Below are positions 15,183 through 24,626 of a stretch of DNA of 64,000 bases, piece by piece. This stretch comes from Nocardiopsis kunsanensis DSM 44524 (GTDB lineage Bacteria; Actinomycetota; Actinomycetes; Streptosporangiales; Streptosporangiaceae). Under the pieces are notes generated by a model that saw only the letters and a list, made by a program, of their open reading frames with translations, was not told the origin of the DNA and searched no databases. Both the position numbers and the translations under genes were made by a program. The DNA lies in NCBI RefSeq assembly GCF_000340965.1, contig NZ_ANAY01000026.1, positions 23,479 to 87,478 of the forward strand, read 5' to 3'. Positions within the stretch are counted from its first letter, which is position 1, and every line of letters begins with the position of its first letter.

Positions 15183-15857
15183 TCAGAGGTTGTCCTCCGG
15201 ACGGTCCCCCCACCCCTCTCCCTCACCGGGCGTGGGCGAGTGCGAGGGCGTCTCCGGCTCCTGCGACTGCCCCTCCCCCGGTGACGGGCTCGACTCCGCG
15301 TCGGCCCCGCCCATCTCCTCGGGCGGAGGAAACTGCAGCATCCACCAGAAGAGCAGGGTGATACTCAGCAGGAGCACCAACAGCAGCACGGCCAGTGCGA
15401 GGACGAGCCACCAGTTGCCCGGACCCGCCCCAGCCCCGCTGCCCCGGCCCCCGCCCCAGAAGGGCCAGCGCACCGCTCCGACCGACTCCCCCGACCAGTG
15501 CGGCATCACCACCGGGCCCGAATCCACCACCGGGCCGCCCTGGCCGGCCCTGCGCAGGTAATCCCCCGCCCCCGGGCCCTCCTCCCGGCGCTCCACCGCC
15601 ACCCACAGGGGCGCGCGCCCGCGCGTGCGGGCCGAGAGCACGTCAGCACCCTCCTCGACCGTGTCCACGAACCGCTGCCGTGCCCCCGGGTCGATGCCGG
15701 CCCCGGCGTTGAGCACTGCCACCTCGACCTCTGCACCCGTGCTGTCACGGCCCAGATAGACCACCCCGAGCGAAGAGGTCTGCAGACGCCCGTGCAGACG
15801 GTAACCACCCAACTGGGTCGGGTCGGTCTCCTGCAGATCCGACGTGGGACCGGTCAT
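15183..15857 (-). CDS. Membrane protein with a protein-kinase N-lobe-like domain
   Basis: Encodes 224 aa. The start, LGGYRLHGRLQTSSLGVVYLGRD (residues about 16-38), copies the first strands of Hanks-type Ser/Thr kinases, but Gly-loop residues are changed, the ATP Lys is not evident and the whole catalytic lobe (HRD, DFG) is absent. A Pro/Gly-rich stretch, one transmembrane helix (about 145-168, LVLALAVLLLVLLLSITLLF) and an acidic Ser/Pro-rich tail follow. It is divergent from the MoxR operon 156 bp away. It may be a non-catalytic scaffold; I know no function. Confidence 0.65.
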   Translation of the reverse strand: MTGPTSDLQETDPTQLGGYRLHGRLQTSSLGVVYLGRDSTGAEVEVAVLNAGAGIDPGARQRFVDTVEEGADVLSARTRGRAPLWVAVERREEGPGAGDYLRRAGQGGPVVDSGPVVMPHWSGESVGAVRWPFWGGGRGSGAGAGPGNWWLVLALAVLLLVLLLSITLLFWWMLQFPPPEEMGGADAESSPSPGEGQSQEPETPSHSPTPGEGEGWGDRPEDNL

Positions 15858-16013
15858 CTCGCGCCCCCTCTCGCGCTCACCCGTCCACTCTCGCCCCGGC
15901 GTTGTCCACCCTTCGCACATCGGGTCGAACGGGTAGTGTCGCCACCACAGGTGGTGATCCACACCCTATTCGTGTCCCTCCTCAAATGGGATACCCAGTC
16001 GGGAAGGTGGAAC

Positions 16014-17075
16014 ATGGCAGATACCGGCAACGGCTCCGCTTCCTCCTCGGGTGCCGAGAGCGCACCGGGAGAGCCGACCAGACTGCTGCGAGCGGCCCTG
16101 CAGGAGGTCTCGACGGTCATCGTGGGCCAGGAGTCCATGGTGGAGCGGTCACTGATCGCTCTCGTCGCCCAGGGGCACTGTCTCATCGAAGGGGTTCCGG
16201 GCATCGCCAAGACTCTGGCCGTGTCGACCTTGGCCAAAGTCACCGGAGGTTCCTTCGCCCGGGTGCAGTTCACCCCGGACCTGGTTCCCTCCGACATCGT
16301 GGGGACCCGCATCTACCACCCCTCCACCGAGCGTTTCGACGTGGAGCTGGGGCCCGTCTTCGCCAACTTCGTCCTGGCCGACGAGATCAACCGGGCCCCG
16401 GCCAAGGTCCAGTCGGCGCTGCTGGAGGTCATGGCCGAACGCCAGGTCTCCCTGGGCGGCACCACCTACACCCTGCCCTCGCCCTTCATCGTCATCGCCA
16501 CCCAGAACCCGGTGGAGTCCGAGGGTGTCTACCCCCTGCCCGAGGCACAGCGCGACCGCTTCCTCATGAAGGTCGACGTGGGCCACCCGCGCGCACACGA
16601 GGAGATGGAGATCCTGCGGCGGATGTCGGCCACCCCGCCCACCGCGCACCAGGTCCTGGACCCGGTGACCCTGAGTGAGCTGCAGGCCGACGCCCAGAGG
16701 GTCCACGTGCACCAGCTCATCTCCGACTACGTGGTCCGCCTGGTCATGGCCACACGGGAACCGGAGAACTACCAGATGCCGGACCTGCGCCAAGTACTGG
16801 AGGTGGGTGCCAGTCCGCGTGCCAGCCTGGGCCTGGTGGCCGCCGCACGGGCGCTGGCACTGCTGCGCGGGCGCGACTACGTCCTTCCCGACGACGTGCG
16901 CACGCTCGCGCGCGATGTGATCGCCCACCGTCTGGTACTGACCTTCGACGCCCTGGCCGACGGCATCACCGCCGCTCAGGTGGTCGAACGGATCCTGTCG
17001 ACCGTGTTGGCACCGCGGGTGATCTGGGACGAGCCACCCAGCGGGGAGAGCGCCTCCTTCGCCCCCTCGAGGTGA
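16014..17075 (+). CDS. MoxR-family AAA+ ATPase
   Basis: Encodes 353 aa. MoxR ATPases act as chaperone-like factors with DUF58 and VWA partners. Walker A is EGVPGIAKT, where Ile-Ala replaces the more usual Val-Gly. Walker B is FVLADEINRAPAKVQSALLE. Sensor 1 is FIVIATQNPVE with EGVYPLPEAQRDRF, and the AAA lid follows with an arginine-rich ASPRASLGLV. ATG at 16014 follows GGAAGGTGG, an ideal site; the frame upstream is non-coding. The DUF58 gene overlaps its stop by four bases. Confidence 0.93.
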   Translation: MADTGNGSASSSGAESAPGEPTRLLRAALQEVSTVIVGQESMVERSLIALVAQGHCLIEGVPGIAKTLAVSTLAKVTGGSFARVQFTPDLVPSDIVGTRIYHPSTERFDVELGPVFANFVLADEINRAPAKVQSALLEVMAERQVSLGGTTYTLPSPFIVIATQNPVESEGVYPLPEAQRDRFLMKVDVGHPRAHEEMEILRRMSATPPTAHQVLDPVTLSELQADAQRVHVHQLISDYVVRLVMATREPENYQMPDLRQVLEVGASPRASLGLVAAARALALLRGRDYVLPDDVRTLARDVIAHRLVLTFDALADGITAAQVVERILSTVLAPRVIWDEPPSGESASFAPSR

Positions 17076-18049
17076 GCGGCATGAACCCACCGGCGATCGG
17101 TACCGACCCCAGGCTGCGCGCGGCGCTGCGCCGCCTGGACCTGAAGATCGTGCACCGGCTGGACGGGCTGCTGCACGGTGAACACCTGGGGTTGCGGCTC
17201 GGTCCGGGTTCGGAGACGGCCGAGGCACGCCTGTACCAGCCCGGCGAGGACGACGTCCGGCACATGGACTGGGCGGTGACCGCACGCACCGACGTCCCGC
17301 ACGTACGCGACATGGTTGCCGATCGGGAGCTGGAGAGCTGGACCCTGCTGGACCTGTCGCCGAGCATGGACTTCGGCACGGGCGCCCGTTCCAAGCACGA
17401 AGTGGCCGTGGGGGCGATGGTGGCCGCCAACCTGTTGACCCAGCGTGTGGGGGACCGGTTCGGGGCCCATTTTCTGCACCGGGGCACGATCCGGCGCTGG
17501 CCGGCCCGTTCGGGCAAGGAGGCGCTGCTGTCGCTGTTGGCGACGGTGGCCGCCGCACCCACCGGTGACGTGTACGAGCCCGACCCGGATCGGGCCACGC
17601 TGGCCGACGCGCTCACCGACCTGGCGCGTACGCGGCGCCGGCGGGGACTACGGGTGGTGGTCTCCGATTTCCTGGACACTCCGGCCTTCGGGGGCGAGGT
17701 GGCGTGGGAGCGCCCGTTGCGGCAGTTGTCCTCCCGCCACCAGGTGCTGGTCGTGGAGGTCCTGGACCCTCGGGAGTTGGATCTGCCCGAGGTGGGGGAC
17801 GTACCGCTGCGCGATCCCCGCACAGGGCGTGTGCGCGACGTACGGCTGACCCGAACGGTGCGTCGGCGTTACCAGGAGGCGGCCGCGGCCCAGCGCGAGG
17901 CCGTCAGCGGTGCGCTGCGGCGTTGCGGAGTGCACCACATGCAGTTGCGTACCGACCAGGACTGGGTCCTGGACATCGCACGTTTTGTTCTCCACCAGCG
18001 ACGCACCGCCCACCACTTGGCCCGGCACACCCCGGGGACGCCGCGGTGA
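17072..18049 (+). CDS. DUF58 domain protein
   Basis: Encodes 325 aa. The DUF58 core is present (YQPGEDDVRHMDWAVTARTD, then SWTLLDLSPSMDFG with a VWA-like DxSxS metal site). It has no transmembrane segments, which is usual for this subgroup. It starts at GTG 17072 overlapping the moxR stop (GTGA); ATG 17081 is an alternative. It is probably the second component of a MoxR-DUF58-VWA assembly acting on an envelope or metallo-protein client; the client is unknown. Confidence 0.9.
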   Translation: MSGMNPPAIGTDPRLRAALRRLDLKIVHRLDGLLHGEHLGLRLGPGSETAEARLYQPGEDDVRHMDWAVTARTDVPHVRDMVADRELESWTLLDLSPSMDFGTGARSKHEVAVGAMVAANLLTQRVGDRFGAHFLHRGTIRRWPARSGKEALLSLLATVAAAPTGDVYEPDPDRATLADALTDLARTRRRRGLRVVVSDFLDTPAFGGEVAWERPLRQLSSRHQVLVVEVLDPRELDLPEVGDVPLRDPRTGRVRDVRLTRTVRRRYQEAAAAQREAVSGALRRCGVHHMQLRTDQDWVLDIARFVLHQRRTAHHLARHTPGTPR

Positions 18050-18098
18050 GCGCTGGTGGAACGAGCACGGCCCGAACGAAGCACGGGGGGCTCCGGCC

Positions 18099-19046
18099 AT
18101 GACCTTTCTCGAACCGCAACGGCTGTGGTGGCTGTTGATCGTGGTCGCGGTGGTGGCCGCCTACGTGCTGGTCCAGCGCCGACGGCGTCAGTACACGGTG
18201 CGTTTCACCAACCTGGAACTGCTCGACCAGGTGATACCGAAGCGGCCCGACGTGCGGCGCCATGTTCCACCGGCGCTGTTCGCGGCAGCGCTGGGGGTGT
18301 TGGTGACGGCGCTGGCCCAGCCGGCGATGCCGGTGGAACAGCCGCGGGAGCGGGCCACGATCATGGTGGCTGTGGACGTGTCGTTGTCGATGGCGGCCGA
18401 CGACATCGAACCGGACCGGTTGGCGGCGGCCAAGAAGTCGGCACAGGGGTTCGTGGAGACGCTGCCCGAACGGTTCAACGTGGGGCTGGTGTCCTTCTCC
18501 TCCACAGCGACGGTGGTCTCCTCCCCCACCCACGACCACCAGGCGGTGCTGTCCTCGATCGAGAACCTGCAGTTGGGGCCGGGTACAGCCATCGGTGAGG
18601 GGGTGTTCGCGTCCTTGGGGTCGATCCGGGGCTTCGACGAGGAGTCGGAGGAGAACCCTCCGCCGGCGGCGGTCGTGCTGCTCTCGGACGGTGAGAACAC
18701 CAGCGGCCGCGACATCGCCCAGGCCTCGACGGTGGCGGCCGAGGAGGAGGTTCCGGTCTCCACGATCGCCTTCGGTTCGGGGGCGGCGATGATCGAGATC
18801 GACGGCTACCAGGTGCCGGCCGACATCGACAAGGAGGCGCTGCAGGGGCTGGCCGATGACACCGGTGGGCACTTCTACGAGGCCGAGAGCGAGAAAGAGC
18901 TCGACCAGGTCTATGAGGACATCGGCTCGTCGCTGGGCACCGAGGTCGTGCACGAGGAGGTCGTCACACGTTTCGTGGTGGCCGCGATCCTGTTGTTCCT
19001 GAGTACCGCGGTGACCTCACTGTTGTGGTTCCAGCGCATACCCTGA
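18099..19046 (+). CDS. VWA-domain membrane protein (BatA/B-like)
   Basis: Encodes 315 aa. Two N-terminal hydrophobic segments (residues 10-30 and about 58-75) precede a von Willebrand A domain with the metal site in MVAVDVSLSMA and LLSDGENTSG; a final helix lies at about 288-310. This is the Bat-type layout with the VWA domain outside the membrane. ATG 18099 follows a G-rich stretch. It is the third gene of the MoxR operon, 49 nt after DUF58. Confidence 0.9.
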   Translation: MTFLEPQRLWWLLIVVAVVAAYVLVQRRRRQYTVRFTNLELLDQVIPKRPDVRRHVPPALFAAALGVLVTALAQPAMPVEQPRERATIMVAVDVSLSMAADDIEPDRLAAAKKSAQGFVETLPERFNVGLVSFSSTATVVSSPTHDHQAVLSSIENLQLGPGTAIGEGVFASLGSIRGFDEESEENPPPAAVVLLSDGENTSGRDIAQASTVAAEEEVPVSTIAFGSGAAMIEIDGYQVPADIDKEALQGLADDTGGHFYEAESEKELDQVYEDIGSSLGTEVVHEEVVTRFVVAAILLFLSTAVTSLLWFQRIP

Positions 19047-19239
19047 CCGGTCGGCGTGCCCCGGCCCGGCGCGGTCCGCAGGGCCGGAACGGGGTCCGTG
19101 TCCGCGTGCGGCGTCGGCTTTCCTGCCACGGCCGCGGCGTGGATAAGCTGCCCCGCGGAACGTGACGCGGGCCGAACGCGCCTCGGGCGCCGTTGCCGTC
19201 CCCCTCCCACGTGTGCGCATCCGAAACAGGGAAAGATCC

Positions 19240-20049
19240 GTGAGCACCGACACCACCGCCCCCGCCGGCTTCTTCGAGCGCGTCGACGAGCACCGCTTCA
19301 AGCCCACCCACCATGCGCAAGGCGCGTGGCAGGCCGAGGACCACCACTTCAGTCCACTGGCCGGTCTCATCGCCCACGCCATCGACCGCCACCTGGACCA
19401 GCGTCCGGGCCACGGCCTGACCCTGGGCCGTATCAGCTATGACATCCTCGGGCGCCTGGCCTTGGAGGAGTGCGAGGTCAGCGTACGGACCCTGCGTCCG
19501 GGCCGCACCATCGAGCTCCTGGAGGCCGTGGTCACCATCGCCGAGCGTCCGGTGGTCAGGGCCCGTGCCTGGCTCCTGGCCACCGCAAACACCAGCGCGG
19601 TGGCCGCCGCCCCCGAGCCGCCGCTCGACCCTCCCGAGTCGTTTCCCAGGTGGCCGATGCACGAGCTGTGGCCGGGCGGGTACATCTCGTCCATCGACGT
19701 GCGCAGGAACGCGTCCGCGCAGGCGGGGCGCGCCACTGCTTGGATCTCGGCCCGCGTGCCGTTGCTGACCGGCGAGCCCGTCAGCCCTACGGCTTCCTTC
19801 CTGGCTCTGGTGGACACCGCCAACGGCATCGCCGTGCAGCAGGAACCCGCCGAATGGATGTTTCCCAACCTGGACCTGACCGTGCATCTGCACCGCCGTC
19901 CCGAGGGTGAGTGGACCGGCCTGGACACCACCGCCACTTTCGGCCCCGAGGGGCAGGGCCTGACCAGCAGTGTCCTGCACGACGTGCTCGGTCCGGTCGG
20001 GCGGGCCGAGCAGATCCTCACCGTCCGTCCCATGCCGTCGGCGCACTGA
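19240..20049 (+). CDS. Acyl-CoA thioesterase-like (double hotdog) protein
   Basis: Encodes 269 aa. The pattern is that of TesB-like double-hotdog proteins: GAWQAEDHHFSPLAGLIAHA, RISYDILGRLALEECEVSV with RTIELLEAVV, and a second repeat ending LTSSVLHDVLGPVGRAEQIL. Such enzymes hydrolyse acyl-CoA; the catalytic Asp/Thr/Gln set cannot be assigned by eye. GTG 19240 follows AGGGAAAG. It stands alone, with gaps of about 190 bp and 270 bp to its neighbours. Confidence 0.82.
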   Translation: MSTDTTAPAGFFERVDEHRFKPTHHAQGAWQAEDHHFSPLAGLIAHAIDRHLDQRPGHGLTLGRISYDILGRLALEECEVSVRTLRPGRTIELLEAVVTIAERPVVRARAWLLATANTSAVAAAPEPPLDPPESFPRWPMHELWPGGYISSIDVRRNASAQAGRATAWISARVPLLTGEPVSPTASFLALVDTANGIAVQQEPAEWMFPNLDLTVHLHRRPEGEWTGLDTTATFGPEGQGLTSSVLHDVLGPVGRAEQILTVRPMPSAH

Positions 20050-20316
20050 GCACCGCACGGACGCGGACCGGCTCCGGTGCTCCTGCTCGGAGCGGCTCCG
20101 GACCCGGCCCTGAACAGGGAGAAGGCCCAAGGAGAGGATTCTCACCCCGGCCCCGCCCGGACATGTCCCCCATCGTCCCGGCCACCTCTGGGAACAGGGC
20201 GGTCCGGGCACCGGTGAGCTGGGCTTTCATCTGATCCGGCGGGCACCCGAAAAGCGCCCGGCACACGTTGTGTACTAGCGTTGCAATGTTTTGTCCTGCC
20301 CATCCATAGAGGAACG

Positions 20317-21048
20317 ATGCCGAACAACCCCGCACCCCCGGCAGCGATCTGCTTCGATCTGGACGACACTCTCATCGATGACGCAGGCGCGTCCTCGGCG
20401 GGTTTGCGCGCGGTCATGGAGCGGATCGGTCACCCCGACTTCGGTGCCGCACGCAGCCTGTGGGACGTCCAGACCGAGGTCTCCTTCGGTGCTTTTCTGC
20501 GCGGAGAGCTGAGCCTGGACCAACAACGCCGCGAACGGATCCGGGCCCTGGCCGTGCAGGCCGGGCACTCGGAGATCTCCGACCACCACTGCGACGAGCT
20601 CTACCGTCTCTACCTGGAGGCACACCAGAGCTCCTGGCAGGCCTTCAGCGACGCCCACACCGCTCTGCAGGCCCTGGGAGCATCCGGTTTCCGCCTGGGC
20701 GTGGTGACCAACGGGCCGGAGCAGCTGCAGTACCCCAAGCTGCAGAGCATGGAACTGATCGGTTACTTCCACACCGTGGTGTGTGCCGACACCGCGGGCG
20801 CCGGGAAGCCCGATCCCCGCATCTTCGAGGTCGCCGCCCAGCGTCTGGGTGTGGACCCCGCCGACTGCTGGCACGTGGGCGATCAGGTCTCGGCCGACGC
20901 CGTGGGTGCCGTGGCCTCGAGGATGCGCCCGGTCATCATCGACCGCCAGCGCCGTCCCGTGCCCGAGGGGCTGACCACCATCGGGTCGCTCGACGAGCTG
21001 CCCTCCATGCTCGGGGTCGTCGGCCCCGCCCCCGCGGGGACACTGTGA
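20317..21048 (+). CDS. HAD-superfamily hydrolase
   Basis: Encodes 243 aa. The motifs are intact: I is CFDLDDTLID (nucleophile Asp at about residue 14), II is VVTNG, the Lys sits in GAGKPDPRIF, and IV is HVGDQVSADAVGA. The helical cap lies between motifs I and II (about residues 20-110), as in subclass IA phosphatases such as phosphoglycolate phosphatase or YjjG. ATG 20317 follows GAGGAACG. An AT-rich promoter-like stretch (TTGCAATG around 20281) lies upstream. The substrate is unknown. Confidence 0.9.
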   Translation: MPNNPAPPAAICFDLDDTLIDDAGASSAGLRAVMERIGHPDFGAARSLWDVQTEVSFGAFLRGELSLDQQRRERIRALAVQAGHSEISDHHCDELYRLYLEAHQSSWQAFSDAHTALQALGASGFRLGVVTNGPEQLQYPKLQSMELIGYFHTVVCADTAGAGKPDPRIFEVAAQRLGVDPADCWHVGDQVSADAVGAVASRMRPVIIDRQRRPVPEGLTTIGSLDELPSMLGVVGPAPAGTL

Positions 21049-21082
21049 CGTCCCGTCCCCTTGGGGGGGGACGACGCGGCGG

Positions 21083-21826
21083 GTGACCGCTCACCTGGTC
21101 ACCTCGGGCGCGCACGGGCCCGAGCTGCGTGGTGAGCGGGTGCTGTTCGGCCAGGACCCGGCCGCGTTGCTGCGTGAGCGCAACGGTCTGGCGTCCCGGA
21201 CCCCGTTGGCCGTCGTGGACGTGATCACCGAAGTGGTGCCGCGTCCGGGCGGCCATCGGCTGCACATCGACCGGGTCGTCTTCGCCGAGCCCGCTCACCG
21301 CCACGCCTGGGCCGAGTTGGCCGGGTCGGCGGACCTGTTGCCCGGGCCGGCGGAGTTGATCGCTGAGGAGGAGGTGGAGGCGGACGGGAGCGAGCGCCCG
21401 CGTCTGCGCCGGTTCGCCTCCTACGGCATCGTCACCGACCCGGCCGGGCGCCTCATGCTCAGCCGGATCGCCGAGGGGTTTCCCGCAGCCGGCACCTGGC
21501 ACCTGCCCGGCGGGGGGGTCGACGACGGGGAGGACGCCCGCACGGCGCTTCACCGCGAGGTGCTGGAGGAGACCGGTCAACAGGGTGTGGTCGGTGAGCT
21601 GATCACCGTGGCGAGCCACCGGCGGGCCGTGCAGACCGGTACCGACGTCTATGCCGTCTGGGTGTTCTCGCACGTGTTCGTGCCCGAGCCGGTTCCCGCG
21701 CAGGTGCTGGAGACCGACGGTTCCACCTGCGAGTGCGGGTGGTTCACCCCCGAGGAGGTCTCGGGGCTGCACCTGTCCACGACCGCTCGGCGCGGGCTGG
21801 AGTTCTTGGTCGGCCACCACCCCTGA
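21083..21826 (+). CDS. Nudix hydrolase with N-terminal extension
   Basis: Encodes 247 aa. The Nudix box GGGVDDGEDARTALHREV plus LEETGQQG fits Gx5Ex7REUxEExG. The first about 110 residues are an extra domain without a familiar motif. The Nudix domain follows (YGIVTDPAGRLMLSRIAEG). It starts at GTG 21083, 34 nt after the HAD gene, so the two are probably cotranscribed. It is expected to hydrolyse nucleoside-diphosphate-linked compounds; the substrate is unknown. Confidence 0.9.
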   Translation: MTAHLVTSGAHGPELRGERVLFGQDPAALLRERNGLASRTPLAVVDVITEVVPRPGGHRLHIDRVVFAEPAHRHAWAELAGSADLLPGPAELIAEEEVEADGSERPRLRRFASYGIVTDPAGRLMLSRIAEGFPAAGTWHLPGGGVDDGEDARTALHREVLEETGQQGVVGELITVASHRRAVQTGTDVYAVWVFSHVFVPEPVPAQVLETDGSTCECGWFTPEEVSGLHLSTTARRGLEFLVGHHP

Positions 21827-21842
21827 TCGGGGCCGTGCAGCT

Positions 21843-23114
21843 TCAGTTCGGGCGGTGGTCGAGGCGGTCGCGCACCCACCACAGGCACATACCGGCACCC
21901 AGGACCACCGCCCCCAGCCCGACCACGGGCAGGGGCAGGCTGCAGACCAGCACCACGCAGCCCACGAGTCCGCCCAGGGGCGCCAGTAGGGGCGGCCGGT
22001 TCTCGTCCGGGCCCAGGCGCAACGCCGAGGCGTTGGTGATGGCGTAGTAGACCAGCACTCCGAAGGCCGAGAAGGCGATGGCCGAGGTCAGGTCACCGAC
22101 CAGGATCAGGACGATGACCACCCCTGCCACGGCGAACTCGGCGCGGTGGGGTACCCCGAAGCGTTCGTGCACGCTGCCCAGGGCGCGGGGCAGGTGCCCG
22201 TCGGCCGCCATGGCTGCGGTGGTGCGCGAGACGCCCAACAGCAGGGACAGCAGCGCGCCCAGGCTGGCCACGGCGGCGCCGGCGGCCATGACCGGTACCA
22301 GCATGGGCAGGTCCGACACCAGGACTGCGTCGACCAGGGGGGCCTCGCTGGTGATGAGGCGCTCCCGGCCGAGCACGATGAGCAGTCCGGTGCCCACGAC
22401 CATGTAGACCGCGAGCACGGTGGCCAGGGAGATGTTGATGGCGCGGGGGATGGTGGTGCGCGGTTCGCGGACCTCGGCGCCCAGGGTGGCCACGCGTGCG
22501 TAGCCGGCGAAGGCGAAGAAGATGAGCGCGGCCGAGCCCAGCAGTCCGAAGGAGCCGGGCCAAGGGCCCAGGCCCTCGACCTCGGCCACGGCGGCGAGGC
22601 GTCCGCTGAGCAGCATGGCGACCACGGCCGCCGTCAGGGTCGCCAGTACTGCCAGCACCAGGGTCTTGACCACCAGTGTGGAGCGCCGGATGCCGCGGTA
22701 GTTGAGCGCGGCCATGGCCACGACCGCGGCCGCCGCGGCGGGTTTCTCCCAGCCGGGCAGCACGTAGTGGGCGAAGGTCAGGGCCATGGCGGCGCAGGAG
22801 GCGATCTTGCCCACCACGAACGCCCATCCGGCCAGGAACCCCCACAGTTCGCCCAGGCGTTCGGTGCCGTAGACGTAGGCTCCGCCCCACTCGGGGTGGC
22901 GGGCGGCGAGCCGTGCCGAGGAGACGGCGTTGCAGTAGGCGATGAGTCCGGCGATGGCGATGGCGACCGGGAGCCAGGCCCCGGCCCCGAGCGCTGCCGG
23001 GGCGAACACCGAGAACACCCCGGCACCGAGCATCGCGCCCGTGCCGATGGCGGCGGCGTCGATGGTGCCCAGGCTCCGGTGCGGCCTGGCCTGCGATCCG
23101 GAAGAGGTGGTCAA
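21843..23114 (-). CDS. APC-family amino acid/amine permease
   Basis: Encodes 423 aa, about 12 transmembrane helices. The N-terminal motif GTIDAAAIGTGAMLGAGVFS is the unwound TM1 substrate site typical of APC transporters, followed by AYCNAVSSARLAARHPEWGG (TM2) and FAFAGYARVATLGAEVREP (TM6 region). The start codon is TTG 23114, supported by a strong AAGGAG six bases upstream. It converges with the Nudix gene, 16 nt apart. The substrate cannot be assigned. Confidence 0.9.
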   Translation of the reverse strand: MTTSSGSQARPHRSLGTIDAAAIGTGAMLGAGVFSVFAPAALGAGAWLPVAIAIAGLIAYCNAVSSARLAARHPEWGGAYVYGTERLGELWGFLAGWAFVVGKIASCAAMALTFAHYVLPGWEKPAAAAAVVAMAALNYRGIRRSTLVVKTLVLAVLATLTAAVVAMLLSGRLAAVAEVEGLGPWPGSFGLLGSAALIFFAFAGYARVATLGAEVREPRTTIPRAINISLATVLAVYMVVGTGLLIVLGRERLITSEAPLVDAVLVSDLPMLVPVMAAGAAVASLGALLSLLLGVSRTTAAMAADGHLPRALGSVHERFGVPHRAEFAVAGVVIVLILVGDLTSAIAFSAFGVLVYYAITNASALRLGPDENRPPLLAPLGGLVGCVVLVCSLPLPVVGLGAVVLGAGMCLWWVRDRLDHRPN

Positions 23115-23415
23115 CGGGGTCTCCTTGTGTGGTCAACCCCGGGGCGTTCCTCCGGGGCGGCACCGCACTCGTCCCGTTCCGGCCGGGCCGGTCGGGGCCT
23201 GTGTGGTGCCTCGTGCCCGTGGGTGGGTGTGGCGGGTCCGTCTTTCCGAGTGTGCCCGATGCGGGTGACCGGCAGGTGCGGACACCGCGTCCTGCAGGTG
23301 TCGGGGGTTCGACGCCGGTGCCGACGGCGCGGGTCGGGGCCGTGGACATCGGTGGGAGGGTGCCCGGCCCTCCGGGGCGGGCACCCTCCCGGTGCTGTGT
23401 GAACGCCCGGCGCGC
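23115..23415. promoter_or_regulatory. 301-bp gap between APC permease start and DUF1876 end
   Basis: Contains the terminator of the DUF1876 gene (23354-23390) and about 230 bp of permease 5' leader. The leader is G/C-rich with several short complementary stretches, but I recognise no known riboswitch class in it. Confidence 0.4.
23354..23390 (-). terminator. Hairpin terminator after DUF1876
   Basis: Perfect 13-bp arms GGGAGGGTGCCCG and CGGGCACCCTCCC with an 11-nt loop, 26 nt after the DUF1876 stop. There is no T run, as is usual for actinomycete I-shaped terminators. Confidence 0.7.
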
Positions 23416-23694
23416 TCAGGTGGGGCGCCAGGGGTTGCCTGTGTTGTCGTTGATGTCCTCGGCTGCGACCTGCCTGAGTTGTCGTGAGAGGTCGGACAGC
23501 GCACGTGAGACGGCCAGTTCCTCGCCGATCTCGGGTGCGTCGAAGTCGTACGGGTGCTTGCGTGCCATCCCGTGCCCGCGCAGTGCGGTGCCGTCGTCGG
23601 CGATGAGGCCGACCTCGGCCCAGGTGTGTGCGCTCTCGCCCTCGCTCTCCTCGGCGACGACGACGTCGACGTCCCAGCGCTTCATCGTCTGCAT
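23416..23694 (-). CDS. DUF1876 (dsRBD-fold) protein
   Basis: Encodes 92 aa. It matches DUF1876: MKRWDVDVVVAEESEGESAH, then LRGHGMARKHPYDFDAPEIG and a C-terminal helix LAVSRALSDLSRQLRQVAAE. The family has a small alpha/beta fold and is common in actinobacteria, with no established biochemical role. An ATG three codons downstream is an equal start candidate. It is monocistronic with its own hairpin terminator. Confidence 0.88.
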   Translation of the reverse strand: MQTMKRWDVDVVVAEESEGESAHTWAEVGLIADDGTALRGHGMARKHPYDFDAPEIGEELAVSRALSDLSRQLRQVAAEDINDNTGNPWRPT

Positions 23695-23844
23695 GGCATC
23701 GGCCCCCTCACGAGTGGCGGAATACTCCTGTCTCCATCTTCCTCATAATCACGGACATTCCATCCGTGTTGGCAGTTCGTTTCCGCACCGCTGTGAGGTT
23801 TTTGTCCGGGTGGGCCACCGTGGAGGTGCTGGTAGCGTCGCTGC

Positions 23845-24507
23845 GTGGCCCAGCACTACTTCGACCCCGATCCCGACAGCGCCAGCCGGCCCGCGACCGC
23901 CGACCTGGTCCTGCCCGATGTGCACCTGCGTCTGTACACCGACCGCGGGGTCTTCTCCCCCGACAAGGTCGACCTCGGCACTCGCGTCCTGCTGGAGAGC
24001 GTGCCCGCCCCTCCCGCGGACGGGCGCCTGCTCGACCTGGGATGCGGATACGGCCCCATCGCCCTGACCATGGCTTCCCGAGCACCGCAGGCCCGGGTCC
24101 TGGGTGTGGACGTCAACGCCCGCGCCGTGGCACTGGCCCGCCACAACGCCGCCGAGCACGGCCTGGACCACTCCCGTTTCGCCGTCGTGGCCCCCGAGGC
24201 AGGGCTCGCCCTCGACCAGGGCCCGCTGCCCGAGTCCGTGCCCGAGCCCACCGCCGAGGAGCTCCGGGGTCCTTTCGAAGCCCTGTGGTCCAACCCGCCC
24301 ATCCGCGTGGGCAAGGCCGTGCTGCACGGAATGCTGCGCACCTGGCTGGGCCGCCTGTCCGAGGAGGGCACCGCACATCTGGTCGTCCAACGCCACCTGG
24401 GGGCGGACTCCTTGCACAAGTGGCTCACCGGCCAGGGCTGGCGCGTGGAGCGCACCGCCTCCCGTGCCGGTTACCGCGTACTGGCCGTGCGACACGGCAA
24501 GCACTGA
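23845..24507 (+). CDS. RsmC-like class I methyltransferase
   Basis: Encodes 220 aa. The SAM site is LLDLGCGYGPIALTM (motif I), with an acidic VLGVDVNARAV after it, and the catalytic NPPIRVGK (NPPF/Y-type motif IV of base N-methyltransferases). The short N-terminal part YTDRGVFSPDKVDLGTRVLL is that of the MTS-fold RsmC/RlmG C-terminal half. It probably methylates guanine N2 in 16S or 23S rRNA. It starts at GTG 23845. Confidence 0.9.
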   Translation: MAQHYFDPDPDSASRPATADLVLPDVHLRLYTDRGVFSPDKVDLGTRVLLESVPAPPADGRLLDLGCGYGPIALTMASRAPQARVLGVDVNARAVALARHNAAEHGLDHSRFAVVAPEAGLALDQGPLPESVPEPTAEELRGPFEALWSNPPIRVGKAVLHGMLRTWLGRLSEEGTAHLVVQRHLGADSLHKWLTGQGWRVERTASRAGYRVLAVRHGKH

Positions 24508-24626
24508 TCAGGGAGGCGCCGTGCTGGTGTCCGCCTTCACAGATGCACGCCGCCCACCTGCCCGGTAACCTGTTCCACACATTTTCGTCGTCGGTACTGC
24601 CGACAACCTGATCCATCGAGGAAGCG

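Noticed and set aside
23115..23350. Possible riboswitch in the APC permease leader
   Set aside because: Complementary stretches exist, but no conserved class could be recognised and the sequence is simply very GC-rich.
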